Assembly (NCBI RefSeq): GCF_004919685.1
Contig: NZ_SMYZ01000046.1
Span: forward strand, 1-55,556
Length of the DNA stretch: 55,556 nucleotides
Direction of reading: 5' to 3'
Origin: Mesorhizobium norvegicum
GTDB lineage: Bacteria; Pseudomonadota; Alphaproteobacteria; Rhizobiales; Rhizobiaceae
The notes under the pieces were generated by a model. That model searched no databases, was not told where the DNA came from, and worked only from the letters and a program-made list of their open reading frames with translations. Positions within the stretch are counted from its first letter, which is position 1, and every line of letters starts with the position of its first letter. Positions 24,201 to 33,052 of the stretch are shown piece by piece. The position numbers were made by a program, and so were the translations under genes.

Positions 24201-24401
24201 ATGCCGTCGACAGTGATCCGAAACACCAACTACGATCCCACGACCAGGACCCTCTCCGTCTGGTTTGTGCCGAGCGGCAATCGCTATGAGTATGAGAACG
24301 TTTCTCCAGCAACCTATGCCGCTTTCAGGAAGGCCTTCTCGAAGGGCCGCTTCTTCAACGAATTTATTCGCGATTTCCACAAGTGTCGCCGCGTGGCATG
24401 A
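24201..24401 (+). CDS. KTSC domain protein (66 aa)
   Basis: MPSTVIRNTNYDPTTRTLSV, WFVPSGNRYEYENVSPATYA and AFSKGRFFNEFIRD match the KTSC domain, a short stand-alone domain named for its usual terminal residues and also found in lysyl-tRNA-synthetase-related proteins. The function is unknown. An EcfG-type promoter ends 25 bases upstream, placing it in the predicted stress regulon. Confidence 0.85.
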   Translation: MPSTVIRNTNYDPTTRTLSVWFVPSGNRYEYENVSPATYAAFRKAFSKGRFFNEFIRDFHKCRRVA

Positions 24402-24889
24402 CCGCCTGTTCGAGCCACTCCGCGGCGCGAGGCAGAGATTACGTCCTTGACGTCTCGGCGGAGCAAATATGCCCGTGAACCGGGACACCATGTCCCGCCC
24501 GTCCGATAACCCATCGGAGGGGAGGCATCGTGGTTGAATAGGCAATCGTAGTCGCCATGGCCAGGTACCGCTATTCGCCTTCTGCTGAGCGCACGACGAG
24601 AATACCGGCGTCTGAGGCACGCTTTCGCCGCTGCATTCATAGTCGCACGGATCCAATATCTGACCCGTCTGTCAGCAAAGGCGCGACCTCAACGAAGTCG
24701 CGTCATCCGTGGAACCGTCCGGCAGATTCCAAGTTCTATGTATCCGGGCTCGGCGGACTGATCAGTACGTTGGATAACTCCGGGTACGTTCTCGATGTTG
24801 CTTCACTTGCCGGCGGGACATCGCGGACCGAGGACACCGGTTCGACGAGTGAGACTCATTCGGCCTCGCTCTGCGCAATGAGGCTGAAG
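24402..24889. other. Upstream region of the fdhF-cox operon
   Basis: No gene is supported. The open frame from 24557 joins the molybdoenzyme gene but its first 110 codons do not match the family. A weak EcfG-like site, GGAAC (24711-24715)-N16-AGTT (24732-24735), lies about 155 bases before the chosen start. Confidence 0.45.
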
Positions 24890-27286
24890 ATGACGTCGAA
24901 GACAAGGCCGGTCACGATCAAACCGTATGCAGGACCGGCGGGTGGCTGGGGCTCGGCGAAATCGGTGACCGCGATCATCGCCAGAGAACACGTCCCCTTT
25001 AAAGGGACAAGGCTGCTCTCGACCCAGAACAAACCCGAAGGCTACATGTGTGTCAGTTGCGCCTGGGCAAAACCGTCGCAGCCGCACCCACTCGAGTTCT
25101 GTGAAAACGGCGCCAAGGCGACCGCTTGGGAAATTACCTCCCGAAGGGCCGATCCGGCTTTTTTCGCCAAACACACGCTGAGCGAGCTGGAACTCTGGCC
25201 GGATCACGACTTGGAGGAACAGGGTCGTCTGACCCAGCCTATGCGGTGGGATCAGATCAGCGACAAGTATGTCCCCGTGACGTGGTCAGAAGCGTTCGGT
25301 GAGATCGGCCGGGAACTGCGCGCCCTCGATCCCCATCAGGTCGACCTCTACACCTCTGGCCGAGCATCTCTTGAAACGAGCTACATGTACCAGTTGTTCG
25401 CGCGCATCTACGGCAGCAACAATTTGCCCGACAGTTCCAACATGTGCCACGAAAGCTCTTCGGTGGCGCTTCCGGAAAGTATCGGCGCCTCTGTCGGCAC
25501 GGCAATTTTGTCGGACTTCGAAAATACCGACTGTATTTTCTACATCGCCCAGAACGTCGGGACATCTTCGCCCCGGCTGCTGCACGACCTCCAGGATGCT
25601 GTCGACCGCGGGGTGAAGATCGTCACCTTCAATTTACTGCGCGAACGCGGCCTGGAACGCTTCGTCAATCCGCAGTCGCCGGTCCAGATGCTGACCGGCA
25701 AAGAAACGAAGATTTCGTCGGAATACTATCAGGTCAACAATGGCGGCGACATAGCGGCCTTGTTCGGCGTCTGCAAGGCGCTCATCGCAGCCGATGATGC
25801 CCTCAAGGCGTCCGGCAAAAGTCGCGTGGCCGGGAAAGACGGCAAGCCGAAAGACCCCGGCAATGCGGCAATGGTCGCTTTCGCGGCCTCGATGGCCTCG
25901 GTCGACAAGAAACATGTGCTGGATCATGATTTCATCAAGGAGCATACCGCTGGATACAAAGAATTTGCTCAGGCCGCACGGGCCTACCAGTGGGATGAGC
26001 TGGAGCGCGTCTCGGGGCTCGGCCGCGATCAGATGATGCAGGCTGCGGCCACCTATGCCAAATCCGATGCGGTCATGATGGTATACGGCATGGGCCTGAC
26101 GCAGCACCTTATGGGCGTCCAGAACGTCAATATGATCTGCAATCTCGCGCTGCTGCGCGGCAACATCGGCAAGCCGGGAGCGAATATCTGTGCCGTCCGC
26201 GGCCATTCCAACGTCCAGGGACAACGGACCGTCGGCATCACGGAAAAGCCGGGGCTGGCTCCGCTGGATAAGCTTTCCGAACTCTACGAGTTCGAGCCGC
26301 CGCGCTGGACGGGCCGCTCAACGGTCGAGACGTGCGGGGCCATCATGAACGGTCAATCCCGCGCCTTCATCAGCTTGGGCGGGAATTTCTTAAAAGCGGT
26401 GCCGGAGACCGGAGCCATAGAAGAAGGATGGCGCAAACTGCGGCTGAGCGTTCAGATCGCGACCAAGCTCAACCGCAGCCACGTCTTGCACGGTGAGATC
26501 GCCTATCTCCTGCCCTGCCTCGGCCGCATCGAGGTGGACCAGCAGGCGACTGGTCCGCAGGCGGTCTCGATGGAAAGTTCCATCGCCCATTTCCATGGCT
26601 CGCGCGGCAAGGCGAAGCCGGCCAGCCCGGAACTGCTGTCGGAGCCGGCTATCGTTGCCGGCATTGCCAAGGCCACGCTCGGCGAGACGAAGGTTCCCTG
26701 GGACGCGTGGGTCGGCGATTATGCCGAGATTCGAGACGCCATCGAGCGGACGTACCCGGAGACTTTCAAGGATTTCAACAAGCGCCTTTTCAAGCCTGGC
26801 GGGTTCGCCAGACCGTTGCCGGCGCGCGAACGCAAATGGGTGACGCAAAGCGGTAAAGCAAATTTCATCACGCCAGACAGGCTGTTTCCGGAATTGTCTA
26901 CGTCGCAGAGTACCGACGTCCTTCATCTCGCGACGTTTCGCTCCAACGATCAGTTCAACACCACGATCTATGGCTACAGCGACCGGTTTCGCGGCGTGAA
27001 CGGCACGCGCCAGGTTGTATTCATCAACCCAGAGGATATTGCGCGCCTGGGATTTGCCGATGGCGAAATTGTCGATCTGACTACGGCGATCGATGAGGCT
27101 ACCGTGCGCAAGGTGACGGGATTGAGGGTCGTTTCCTACAACATTCCGAAGGGCTGCTGTGGGGCCTATTTTCCCGAAACAAACCCACTCTTCCCGTTGG
27201 CTCACCATGACCCGAAGTCCAAGACACCTTCGTACAAGCTTTTGCCAGTTCGTCTTAGCCGATCGATCTTACATCCAGATGAGTGA
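24890..27286 (+). CDS. FdhF/YdeP-type molybdopterin oxidoreductase (798 aa)
   Basis: A large molybdoenzyme of the formate-dehydrogenase-H-like YdeP family. An N-terminal iron-sulfur site has Cys54, Cys57 and Cys71 (CVSCAW, EFCENG). The molybdenum ligand is Cys186 in SSNMCHESS, where formate dehydrogenase H uses selenocysteine. Cofactor-binding motifs follow (GNIGKPGANICAVRGHSNVQ) and a C-terminal molydopterin-dinucleotide domain (RVVSYNIPKGCCGAYFPE). No Tat or Sec signal is present, so it should be cytoplasmic. The start at 24890 has GAGG seven bases before it; 24878 is an alternative. The substrate of this family is not settled. It is the first gene of an operon with a caa3-type oxidase. Confidence 0.85.
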   Translation: MTSKTRPVTIKPYAGPAGGWGSAKSVTAIIAREHVPFKGTRLLSTQNKPEGYMCVSCAWAKPSQPHPLEFCENGAKATAWEITSRRADPAFFAKHTLSELELWPDHDLEEQGRLTQPMRWDQISDKYVPVTWSEAFGEIGRELRALDPHQVDLYTSGRASLETSYMYQLFARIYGSNNLPDSSNMCHESSSVALPESIGASVGTAILSDFENTDCIFYIAQNVGTSSPRLLHDLQDAVDRGVKIVTFNLLRERGLERFVNPQSPVQMLTGKETKISSEYYQVNNGGDIAALFGVCKALIAADDALKASGKSRVAGKDGKPKDPGNAAMVAFAASMASVDKKHVLDHDFIKEHTAGYKEFAQAARAYQWDELERVSGLGRDQMMQAAATYAKSDAVMMVYGMGLTQHLMGVQNVNMICNLALLRGNIGKPGANICAVRGHSNVQGQRTVGITEKPGLAPLDKLSELYEFEPPRWTGRSTVETCGAIMNGQSRAFISLGGNFLKAVPETGAIEEGWRKLRLSVQIATKLNRSHVLHGEIAYLLPCLGRIEVDQQATGPQAVSMESSIAHFHGSRGKAKPASPELLSEPAIVAGIAKATLGETKVPWDAWVGDYAEIRDAIERTYPETFKDFNKRLFKPGGFARPLPARERKWVTQSGKANFITPDRLFPELSTSQSTDVLHLATFRSNDQFNTTIYGYSDRFRGVNGTRQVVFINPEDIARLGFADGEIVDLTTAIDEATVRKVTGLRVVSYNIPKGCCGAYFPETNPLFPLAHHDPKSKTPSYKLLPVRLSRSILHPDE

Positions 27287-27289
27287 CCC

Positions 27290-27907
27290 ATGGGGACGGA
27301 AAGCGTTACGGAGAAGGCGAACGTAAATCCGGCGTCAGCGTTGATGGTTGCCGGCCTTCTACTTCTTATCAGCTCCGGCGGGGTCTTCGGCTGGTTGCGG
27401 CAAGCAAGAGAGCTTCGCTTGGACCCGCCCGGTGTGTCCGATCTTGACCGATTCCGGCTCATGCAAAACGGCATCAGCGGAACGCCGCCCGAGAGTTATT
27501 TCGCGCTTGGCAAAGTATATGAAAGCGACGCTTATAATCTGAGCCAGGGCAAGCGTCTTTATAGTTGGTTCGGCTGTGCCGCGTGTCACGCCGACGGGCG
27601 TGGCGGTATCGGGCCCAGCTTCCTCGACGGCTGGTGGCTTTACGGACCAGAAATGGTGTCCATCGTCGCTTCCATCCGGGACGGCCGCCCGCACGGCATG
27701 CCGGCCTTTCGCGACAAGATGACGATCGAACAGATCTGGCAGCTTGCAGGATATGTCCAGACGATCGGCTCCTATACGCCGAAGGTGGCGGCGCCCAGTC
27801 GCAATGATGACAAACACACCCGCCCGGCCGAGAATCGCGGTCCGGCAAAAATCCTGTTCGACGAGGGGCCGGCAGGCGTCCATGCGGACCAGGGACCCTC
27901 GCCTTGA
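27290..27907 (+). CDS. Membrane-anchored monoheme cytochrome c (205 aa)
   Basis: One N-terminal membrane anchor (about residues 15-36) precedes a single heme-binding motif CAACH at 96-100. A methionine-rich distal region (GRPHGMPAFRDKM) supplies the likely axial Met. It starts three bases after the molybdoenzyme and overlaps the next gene by ATGA-like coupling (27904-27907). A periplasmic electron carrier between an upstream donor and the CuA centre of CoxB is the natural role, inferred from position. Confidence 0.88.
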   Translation: MGTESVTEKANVNPASALMVAGLLLLISSGGVFGWLRQARELRLDPPGVSDLDRFRLMQNGISGTPPESYFALGKVYESDAYNLSQGKRLYSWFGCAACHADGRGGIGPSFLDGWWLYGPEMVSIVASIRDGRPHGMPAFRDKMTIEQIWQLAGYVQTIGSYTPKVAAPSRNDDKHTRPAENRGPAKILFDEGPAGVHADQGPSP

Positions 27908-28899
27908 GAACCGCCCGACCCCTACTGTTGTCGGTCATCATTGCCGTCGCGCCGGGCTGCAGCGGCAACCAGTCGGCGCTTAATCCGCATGGCGCCCCCG
28001 CCATCCATGTCGAGCATCTGATAATCGGAACAGTCGCCGCGTGCACGGCGGTCTGGATTCTGGTGATGGTAATACTTGGCCTAGCGCTCCTGCGGCGCCG
28101 CCGCGCGGCAGCGGACAGCGCGAAGTCCGAGGCCCGGCTGACAATGACCGTGGTTGCCGCGGTCGTGGCCACCGGGGTCATCATCGCCGGTCTGACAATC
28201 GCCAGTTTTTACACCACCCGCAGCATCGGCGGCCCGGAAAGTGCCGCGCTGACGATTACCGTGAGGGGACAGCAATGGTGGTGGCAGATATTCTATGCCA
28301 GTTCCGGTGCAACGCCGGGCTTTCAGACTGCCAACGAAATCCACATACCCCTCGGTGAGGATGTAAACATTCGGCTTGAAAGCGCCGATGTCATCCATTC
28401 GTTCTGGGTTCCCAGCCTCGCCGGGAAACAGGATCTTGTTCCGGGTCGGTCCAACAGTTTGCTGTTACGAGCTGAAAAGCCGGGTGTCTATCGTGGCCAA
28501 TGTGCCGAGTTCTGTGGGTTGCAGCATAGCCACATGGCGATTGTGGTGATCGCCGAGGCGCCGGTGGACTATGAACGCTGGGCGGCGGCGCAACGTGGCG
28601 ATGCGATGGTACCAGCCGATCCGGACGCGGCTGCGGGACAGGCCGCTTTTCTGGCAAAACCCTGTGCCGCCTGCCACACGGTGCGCGGCACGCCGGCCAA
28701 CGGCACGACCGGACCGGACCTTACACATATTGGCGCCCGGCAAACGATCGGGGCCGGGCTGCTCGAAACCACGCGCGGTTCACTCGCGGCCTGGATCGCC
28801 GATCCTCAGACGCTCAAGCCCGGAAACAATATGCCAATGGTCCCGCTGACCAGCGTGGAACTCCAGAACATCTCCGCATACATGGAGAGTCTGAAATGA
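27904..28899 (+). CDS. coxB: Cytochrome c oxidase subunit II with fused cytochrome c, caa3-type (331 aa)
   Basis: An N-terminal signal with a lipobox-like VAPGC is followed by two membrane helices (about residues 40-60 and 82-102). The CuA domain has HSFWVPSLAGKQDLVPG and the ligand motif CAEFCGLQHSHM. A fused cytochrome c domain at the C terminus carries CAACH and NMPMVPL (axial Met). CuA receives electrons from cytochrome c and passes them to subunit I. It overlaps its neighbours on both sides by a few bases. Confidence 0.93.
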   Translation: MRTARPLLLSVIIAVAPGCSGNQSALNPHGAPAIHVEHLIIGTVAACTAVWILVMVILGLALLRRRRAAADSAKSEARLTMTVVAAVVATGVIIAGLTIASFYTTRSIGGPESAALTITVRGQQWWWQIFYASSGATPGFQTANEIHIPLGEDVNIRLESADVIHSFWVPSLAGKQDLVPGRSNSLLLRAEKPGVYRGQCAEFCGLQHSHMAIVVIAEAPVDYERWAAAQRGDAMVPADPDAAAGQAAFLAKPCAACHTVRGTPANGTTGPDLTHIGARQTIGAGLLETTRGSLAAWIADPQTLKPGNNMPMVPLTSVELQNISAYMESLK

Positions 28900-30806
28900 C
28901 GCGCGAAGATGACAGCGAGCTCCGTGACACGGCACTCGAGGCTACCGAACTGGACCGCCGCCTTACGGCGACGTGGGCAACGCCACCAGGCCTGTGGGGT
29001 GCCCTTTCGACGGTCGATCACAAGATCATCGGCCGGCGCTACATCACCACGGCCGTTGTCTTCCTGGCACTTGGCGGGTTGCTGTCCCTGCTGATGCGGC
29101 TGCAACTGGCGCAACCCGAAGCCCGGTTTATCGGGCCCGATCGCTACAACCAGATTTTCAGCATCCATGGCACGAACATGATGTTCCTTTTTGCCGTGCC
29201 CGTCATGCAGGCGATGGCCGTCTACCTCGTGCCCTTGATGGTGGGAACGCGGAGCATCGCTTTCCCGCGCCTCAATGCCTTCTCCTACTGGATGTATCTC
29301 GCCGGCGGCTTGCTGCTGTGGATCGCCTTTATGCTCGATGCCGGTCCGGATGTCGGGTGGTTCGCCTATGTCCCGCTGTCTGGTCCCGAATATGCGGCTG
29401 GAAAGCGCGCCGACATCTGGGCTCAGATGATCACCTTCACCGAAGTCTCAGCGCTCGCGGTCGCCGTCGAGATCGTAGTGACCGTCTTCAAGCAACGCGC
29501 GCCGGGAATGTCGCTTGACCGGATCCCGTTGTTCGTCTGGTCGATGCTGGTTACATCGTTTCTTGTCATCCTGGCCATGCCGGCAATCATGATCGCCAGC
29601 ACGGCCCTTATCCTCGACCGGCTTGTCGAAACACATTTCTTCAATCCGGCCGAGGGGGGTGATGTGCTGCTATGGCAGCACCTGTTCTGGTTCTTCGGAC
29701 ATCCCGAAGTCTACATCATCTTCCTGCCGGCGGTCGGCATGGTATCGACGATCGTCGCAACGTTCACGCGGCGGCCCGTGTTCGGCTATTTGGGCATGGT
29801 GATGGCTCTGATCTCCACGGGCGTCCTGGCTCTCGGACTGTGGGTGCATCATATGTTCGTGGCCGGGCTCCCGCGGCTGGGGGAAAGCTTTTTTACCGCC
29901 TCGAGCATGGCGATCGCCATACCAGCGGGATTGCAGATCTTCTGTTGGCTCGCGACGATATGGGCCGGTCGGCCAATCTTCAAAACTCCATTTTTGTTCG
30001 TCATCGGCTTTATGGTCATATTCGTCATTGGCGGGCTGACCGGCGTCATGGTGGCGTCAGTCCCGTTCGACACGCAGGTTCACGACACCTATTTTGTCGT
30101 CGCGCACTTTCATTATGTTCTGGTCGGCGGCGCGGTTTTCCCCTTGCTCGGGGCGATTTACTACTGGTTCCCAAAGTTCACGGGCCGGATGATGAGTGAG
30201 ACACTTGGCCGATGGGTGTTCGGCCTGATCTTTGCTGGCTTCAACCTGACTTTTTTTCCCATGCACATTCTCGGCCTGCGAGGCATGCCGCGGCGCATCT
30301 ATACCTACCAGCCGGAAATGCCGTGGTCCGGCCTGAACATGTTAATCAGCCTCAGCGCTATCATTCTCGCCGTAGGGTTCCTGTTGTTTTTTATCGACGC
30401 GATACGCAGTGGCAGGTCAGGTGCCCCCGCGCCATCCAACCCCTGGGGCGCCTCGACACTCGAATGGGCGACCTCGTCGCCGCCCCCGCCGTACAACTTC
30501 GCCCGGACGCCCGTGGTCGGCAGCCTTGAGCCGCTGTCGGATAACCCAGACATGCTCCCCGTCGCGGCGGGCCTCCGCGTTGATTGTCGTGAGCTGCTGG
30601 TTACCAGCGTCGTGGAAGCGATTCCAGAAGCGCGTGAACCATCGTCGGGGGATTCGATCTGGCCACTATGGGCAGCACTCGCCACCACAGCGACGCTGAT
30701 CTGGTCGATCTTCACCCCTTGGGCGGTTGTCTGGGGCTCGATACCAGTTGCGATCGCACTCATTGGCTGGTTCTGGCCTAAGGGCACGTCGGAGGACGAT
30801 TCATGA
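28896..30806 (+). CDS. ctaD: Cytochrome c oxidase subunit I, type A (636 aa)
   Basis: The heme-copper oxidase core with about twelve membrane helices. Key motifs: first heme ligand region IFSIHGTNMMFLF; CuB and cross-linked tyrosine site HPEVYIIFLPAVG; HHMFVAG; and the heme-ligand pair HDTYFVVAHFHYV. A C-terminal extension has two further hydrophobic helices. This enzyme reduces oxygen to water and pumps protons (family knowledge). The stop overlaps by ATGA the original start of the subunit III gene. Confidence 0.95.
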   Translation: MTREDDSELRDTALEATELDRRLTATWATPPGLWGALSTVDHKIIGRRYITTAVVFLALGGLLSLLMRLQLAQPEARFIGPDRYNQIFSIHGTNMMFLFAVPVMQAMAVYLVPLMVGTRSIAFPRLNAFSYWMYLAGGLLLWIAFMLDAGPDVGWFAYVPLSGPEYAAGKRADIWAQMITFTEVSALAVAVEIVVTVFKQRAPGMSLDRIPLFVWSMLVTSFLVILAMPAIMIASTALILDRLVETHFFNPAEGGDVLLWQHLFWFFGHPEVYIIFLPAVGMVSTIVATFTRRPVFGYLGMVMALISTGVLALGLWVHHMFVAGLPRLGESFFTASSMAIAIPAGLQIFCWLATIWAGRPIFKTPFLFVIGFMVIFVIGGLTGVMVASVPFDTQVHDTYFVVAHFHYVLVGGAVFPLLGAIYYWFPKFTGRMMSETLGRWVFGLIFAGFNLTFFPMHILGLRGMPRRIYTYQPEMPWSGLNMLISLSAIILAVGFLLFFIDAIRSGRSGAPAPSNPWGASTLEWATSSPPPPYNFARTPVVGSLEPLSDNPDMLPVAAGLRVDCRELLVTSVVEAIPEAREPSSGDSIWPLWAALATTATLIWSIFTPWAVVWGSIPVAIALIGWFWPKGTSEDDS

Positions 30807-31404
30807 AAGAGAAAATCGTCCTCGACCTGGGGGAGCTTCCATCGCATGGCCTCGGCCCGCCAGTGTTTCCTGGTGGGGAACGCTGGCGTTCATGCTCATC
30901 GAAGGCACCGGCTTTGCGCTTTCGATCGTCGTTTATCTCTACCTCATGAGCCTGGCACCGAGCTGGCCCCTGAATGCCGCACCGCCCGACCTGCTCGCCG
31001 GTACGAGCCTGACAGCTCTGTTGGTGGCAAGCCTTGTTCCCAACCTCTTTCTCGCCCGCTGGGCGCGCAACCAAAACTTGCTGAAGGTTCGTGTCGGCCT
31101 CATCGTCATGTCCTTACTTGGGATAGCGCCGCTGATCCTACGTGCCTTTGAGTTTCCGGCAATGCACATCAAGTGGGACCAAAACGCCTACGGCTCAATC
31201 GTGTGGGTCATGCTCGGCCTCCATACGACGCACATTCTGACCGATCTGATCGAGACGCTCGTGCTGACCTGCCTGATGTTTTCACGGCATGGCGACAATG
31301 GGCGGCGTTTTGGGGATGTCAGCGACAATGCAATGTACTGGAACTTTGTGGTTGTTACGTGGTTGCCAATGTATGCGTGTCTCTATTGGGTTCCACGGCT
31401 ATGA
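30803..31404 (+). pseudogene. ctaE: Cytochrome c oxidase subunit III, frameshifted near the N terminus
   Basis: From ATG 30803 (ATGA overlap with ctaD) the frame reads MKEKIVLDLGELPSHGLGP, the usual beginning, then goes out of register. One frame over, ASVSWWGTLAFMLIEGTGFA continues the subunit III sequence to the stop at 31404, with at least five hydrophobic helices. Adding one base to the CCC at 30856-30858 would repair it. An in-frame ATG at 30892 could give a shortened product. The break may be a sequencing error. Confidence 0.8.
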
Positions 31405-31709
31405 CGAACAGTTGGCTTCGATATGCCGGCCTTGTCGTGCCGCCCCTCGCCTGGGCGCTCAGCACTCAGCTTGGACAAATTACACCCTACATTGATTGCC
31501 GACAGACTGTTTCCTGGACCGCTGCCTCTTGCGCCGCACTTCTCGTCGCGTCGATCGCCGGCGTCGCTGCGTTACGTCCCACGTCAACGGGATCGGTCAA
31601 ATCAAACCGCTTTGTTGTCGACGTGGGTTTTCTGATTGCACTGGCGTTTGTCTTTGCACTGTCATTGCAGGGGGCGGCTACGATGCTGCTCGACCCATGC
31701 CAGCGCTGA
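31401..31709 (+). CDS. Small membrane protein of the cox operon (102 aa)
   Basis: Three hydrophobic helices (YAGLVVPPLAWALSTQLGQI, AASCAALLVASIAGVAALR and VGFLIALAFVFALSLQGAA). The ATG overlaps the previous stop by ATGA, and the C terminus overlaps the CtaG start by 13 bases. No named family is recognised. The position between subunit III and CtaG suggests an accessory or assembly role. Confidence 0.7.
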   Translation: MTNSWLRYAGLVVPPLAWALSTQLGQITPYIDCRQTVSWTAASCAALLVASIAGVAALRPTSTGSVKSNRFVVDVGFLIALAFVFALSLQGAATMLLDPCQR

Positions 31710-32575
31710 TCTGCATACTGATCTTCTTCATGATCGCTACCCCTGCGACAGCGCATGGAGACGAGGCGCATGGCTCGGGGTTTCCCTGGACATTTGACCC
31801 GTGGATCGTCGTCCCGCTTGCGATGCTTGCTATACTCTATGGCGTCGGCATCATGAGGTTGGCGTGGCGAGCCAGACGGCCTGGCGGCATGCTCATCCCC
31901 GCCTTGCTGTATTGCGGCGGCATGGTGACACTGGCGGGCGCGCTGCTATCGCCGCTTCACTGGCTGGGCGAGCACCTTTTTACCTTCCATATGATTGAGC
32001 ACGAGATCGTCATGGCCGTTTCGGCACCCTTGATCGTGCTCGCGCGGCCGGTTGGTATCCTGCTGTGGGGTTTGCCCACAGCCGCACGTCAGGCGGTCGG
32101 GTCGGTGATGCGCTCCGCGTTGATACGCGGACCATGGGACTGGTGTACGGGCGCCACGAGTTCAACCATCCTTCATGGCGTGGCCATCTGGGCCTGGCAT
32201 GCACCGGTGTTATTCGACGCGGCCGTGACCAACCCGACCCTGCATGGCCTCCAGCATCTCAGCTTCCTTGCGACCGCGATATTGTTCTGGTGGGCGATTG
32301 TCTGGCGAAGCGATTATGGGGCTTCAGCCTGGCATCTGTTCGCGACCATGATCCACACCGGCGTTTTGGGCGCCTTGATCGCACTCGCCCCACACGTCCT
32401 CTACATCGCCCAGACCCACGCGGCGATGACCTGGGAGCTGACGCCCCTGGAGGACCAGCAATTGGCAGGCATTATCATGTGGGTGCCTGTCGGCACGATC
32501 TACGCCGCGGCGGCGATGACGATGTTGGCGCTGTGGATTCGTCGCTCGAGCGAAAGAAAGGCGCAAAATGTCTGA
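31697..32575 (+). CDS. ctaG: Cytochrome c oxidase assembly protein, caa3 CtaG type (292 aa)
   Basis: An N-terminal signal-like helix (ALICILIFFMIATPATAHGD) is followed by about six or seven membrane helices. Family motifs include LFTFHMIEHEIVMAVSAPLI, HGVAIWAWHAP and LHGLQHLSFLATAILFWW, rich in histidines that may bind copper. It matches PF09678 (Caa3_CtaG), required for assembling caa3 oxidases. The start at 31697 overlaps the preceding gene; the next gene overlaps its end by eight bases. Confidence 0.9.
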   Translation: MPALICILIFFMIATPATAHGDEAHGSGFPWTFDPWIVVPLAMLAILYGVGIMRLAWRARRPGGMLIPALLYCGGMVTLAGALLSPLHWLGEHLFTFHMIEHEIVMAVSAPLIVLARPVGILLWGLPTAARQAVGSVMRSALIRGPWDWCTGATSSTILHGVAIWAWHAPVLFDAAVTNPTLHGLQHLSFLATAILFWWAIVWRSDYGASAWHLFATMIHTGVLGALIALAPHVLYIAQTHAAMTWELTPLEDQQLAGIIMWVPVGTIYAAAAMTMLALWIRRSSERKAQNV

Positions 32576-32984
32576 TCTTCCTGCGTCTCCCTCCGGTCGC
32601 GCCGCATTGATGGCCGTTGCCCTGGTCGCGGCATCGGCTGCATTTGTCGCGGCCAATGTCGCGCGCGACAACCACACCCAGGCGGCCGTAGCCAAAACGA
32701 TGACCGGCGGCGATCCCGAACGCGCGCCGGAAATCTTTCGCCGCTACGGATGCTCCGGTTGCCACACGATACCCGGCATACCGGGAGCGGACGGCCAGAC
32801 CGGTGCGCCGCTCACCGGGTTGTCAAAGCGTGTGTACATTGCCGGCGTGCTGGAAAACAATTCCGACAACCTTGTCGCATGGATCGTTTCGCCCCGGAGC
32901 TTCTCCCCGCAGACGGCGATGCCGGCGACCGGCATCTCGCAACAGGAAGCCAAAGACCTGGCCGCGTATCTCTATGCTCAGTGA
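32568..32984 (+). CDS. Membrane-anchored cytochrome c (138 aa)
   Basis: An N-terminal anchor (LMAVALVAASAAFVAANVAR) precedes one heme site, CSGCH in RRYGCSGCHTIPG, and an axial Met region (FSPQTAMPATGIS). The layout YIAGVLENNSDNLVAWI is typical of class I cytochromes c fused to, or following, caa3 oxidases. It is the last gene of the operon; a weak terminator follows. Confidence 0.88.
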   Translation: MSDLPASPSGRAALMAVALVAASAAFVAANVARDNHTQAAVAKTMTGGDPERAPEIFRRYGCSGCHTIPGIPGADGQTGAPLTGLSKRVYIAGVLENNSDNLVAWIVSPRSFSPQTAMPATGISQQEAKDLAAYLYAQ

Positions 32985-33007
32985 GCCTTGGATGTTTTCA
33001 CGCAATT

Positions 33008-33040
33008 CCGGTTGCGGACGGAAAACCGGTTCACATTTTT
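33008..33040 (+). terminator. Possible terminator after the cox operon
   Basis: Short stem CCGGTT (33008-33013)/AACCGG (33024-33029), then TTTTT at 33036-33040. It is between converging genes and is only moderately convincing. Confidence 0.35.
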
Positions 33041-33052
33041 GCTAGCATTGCT

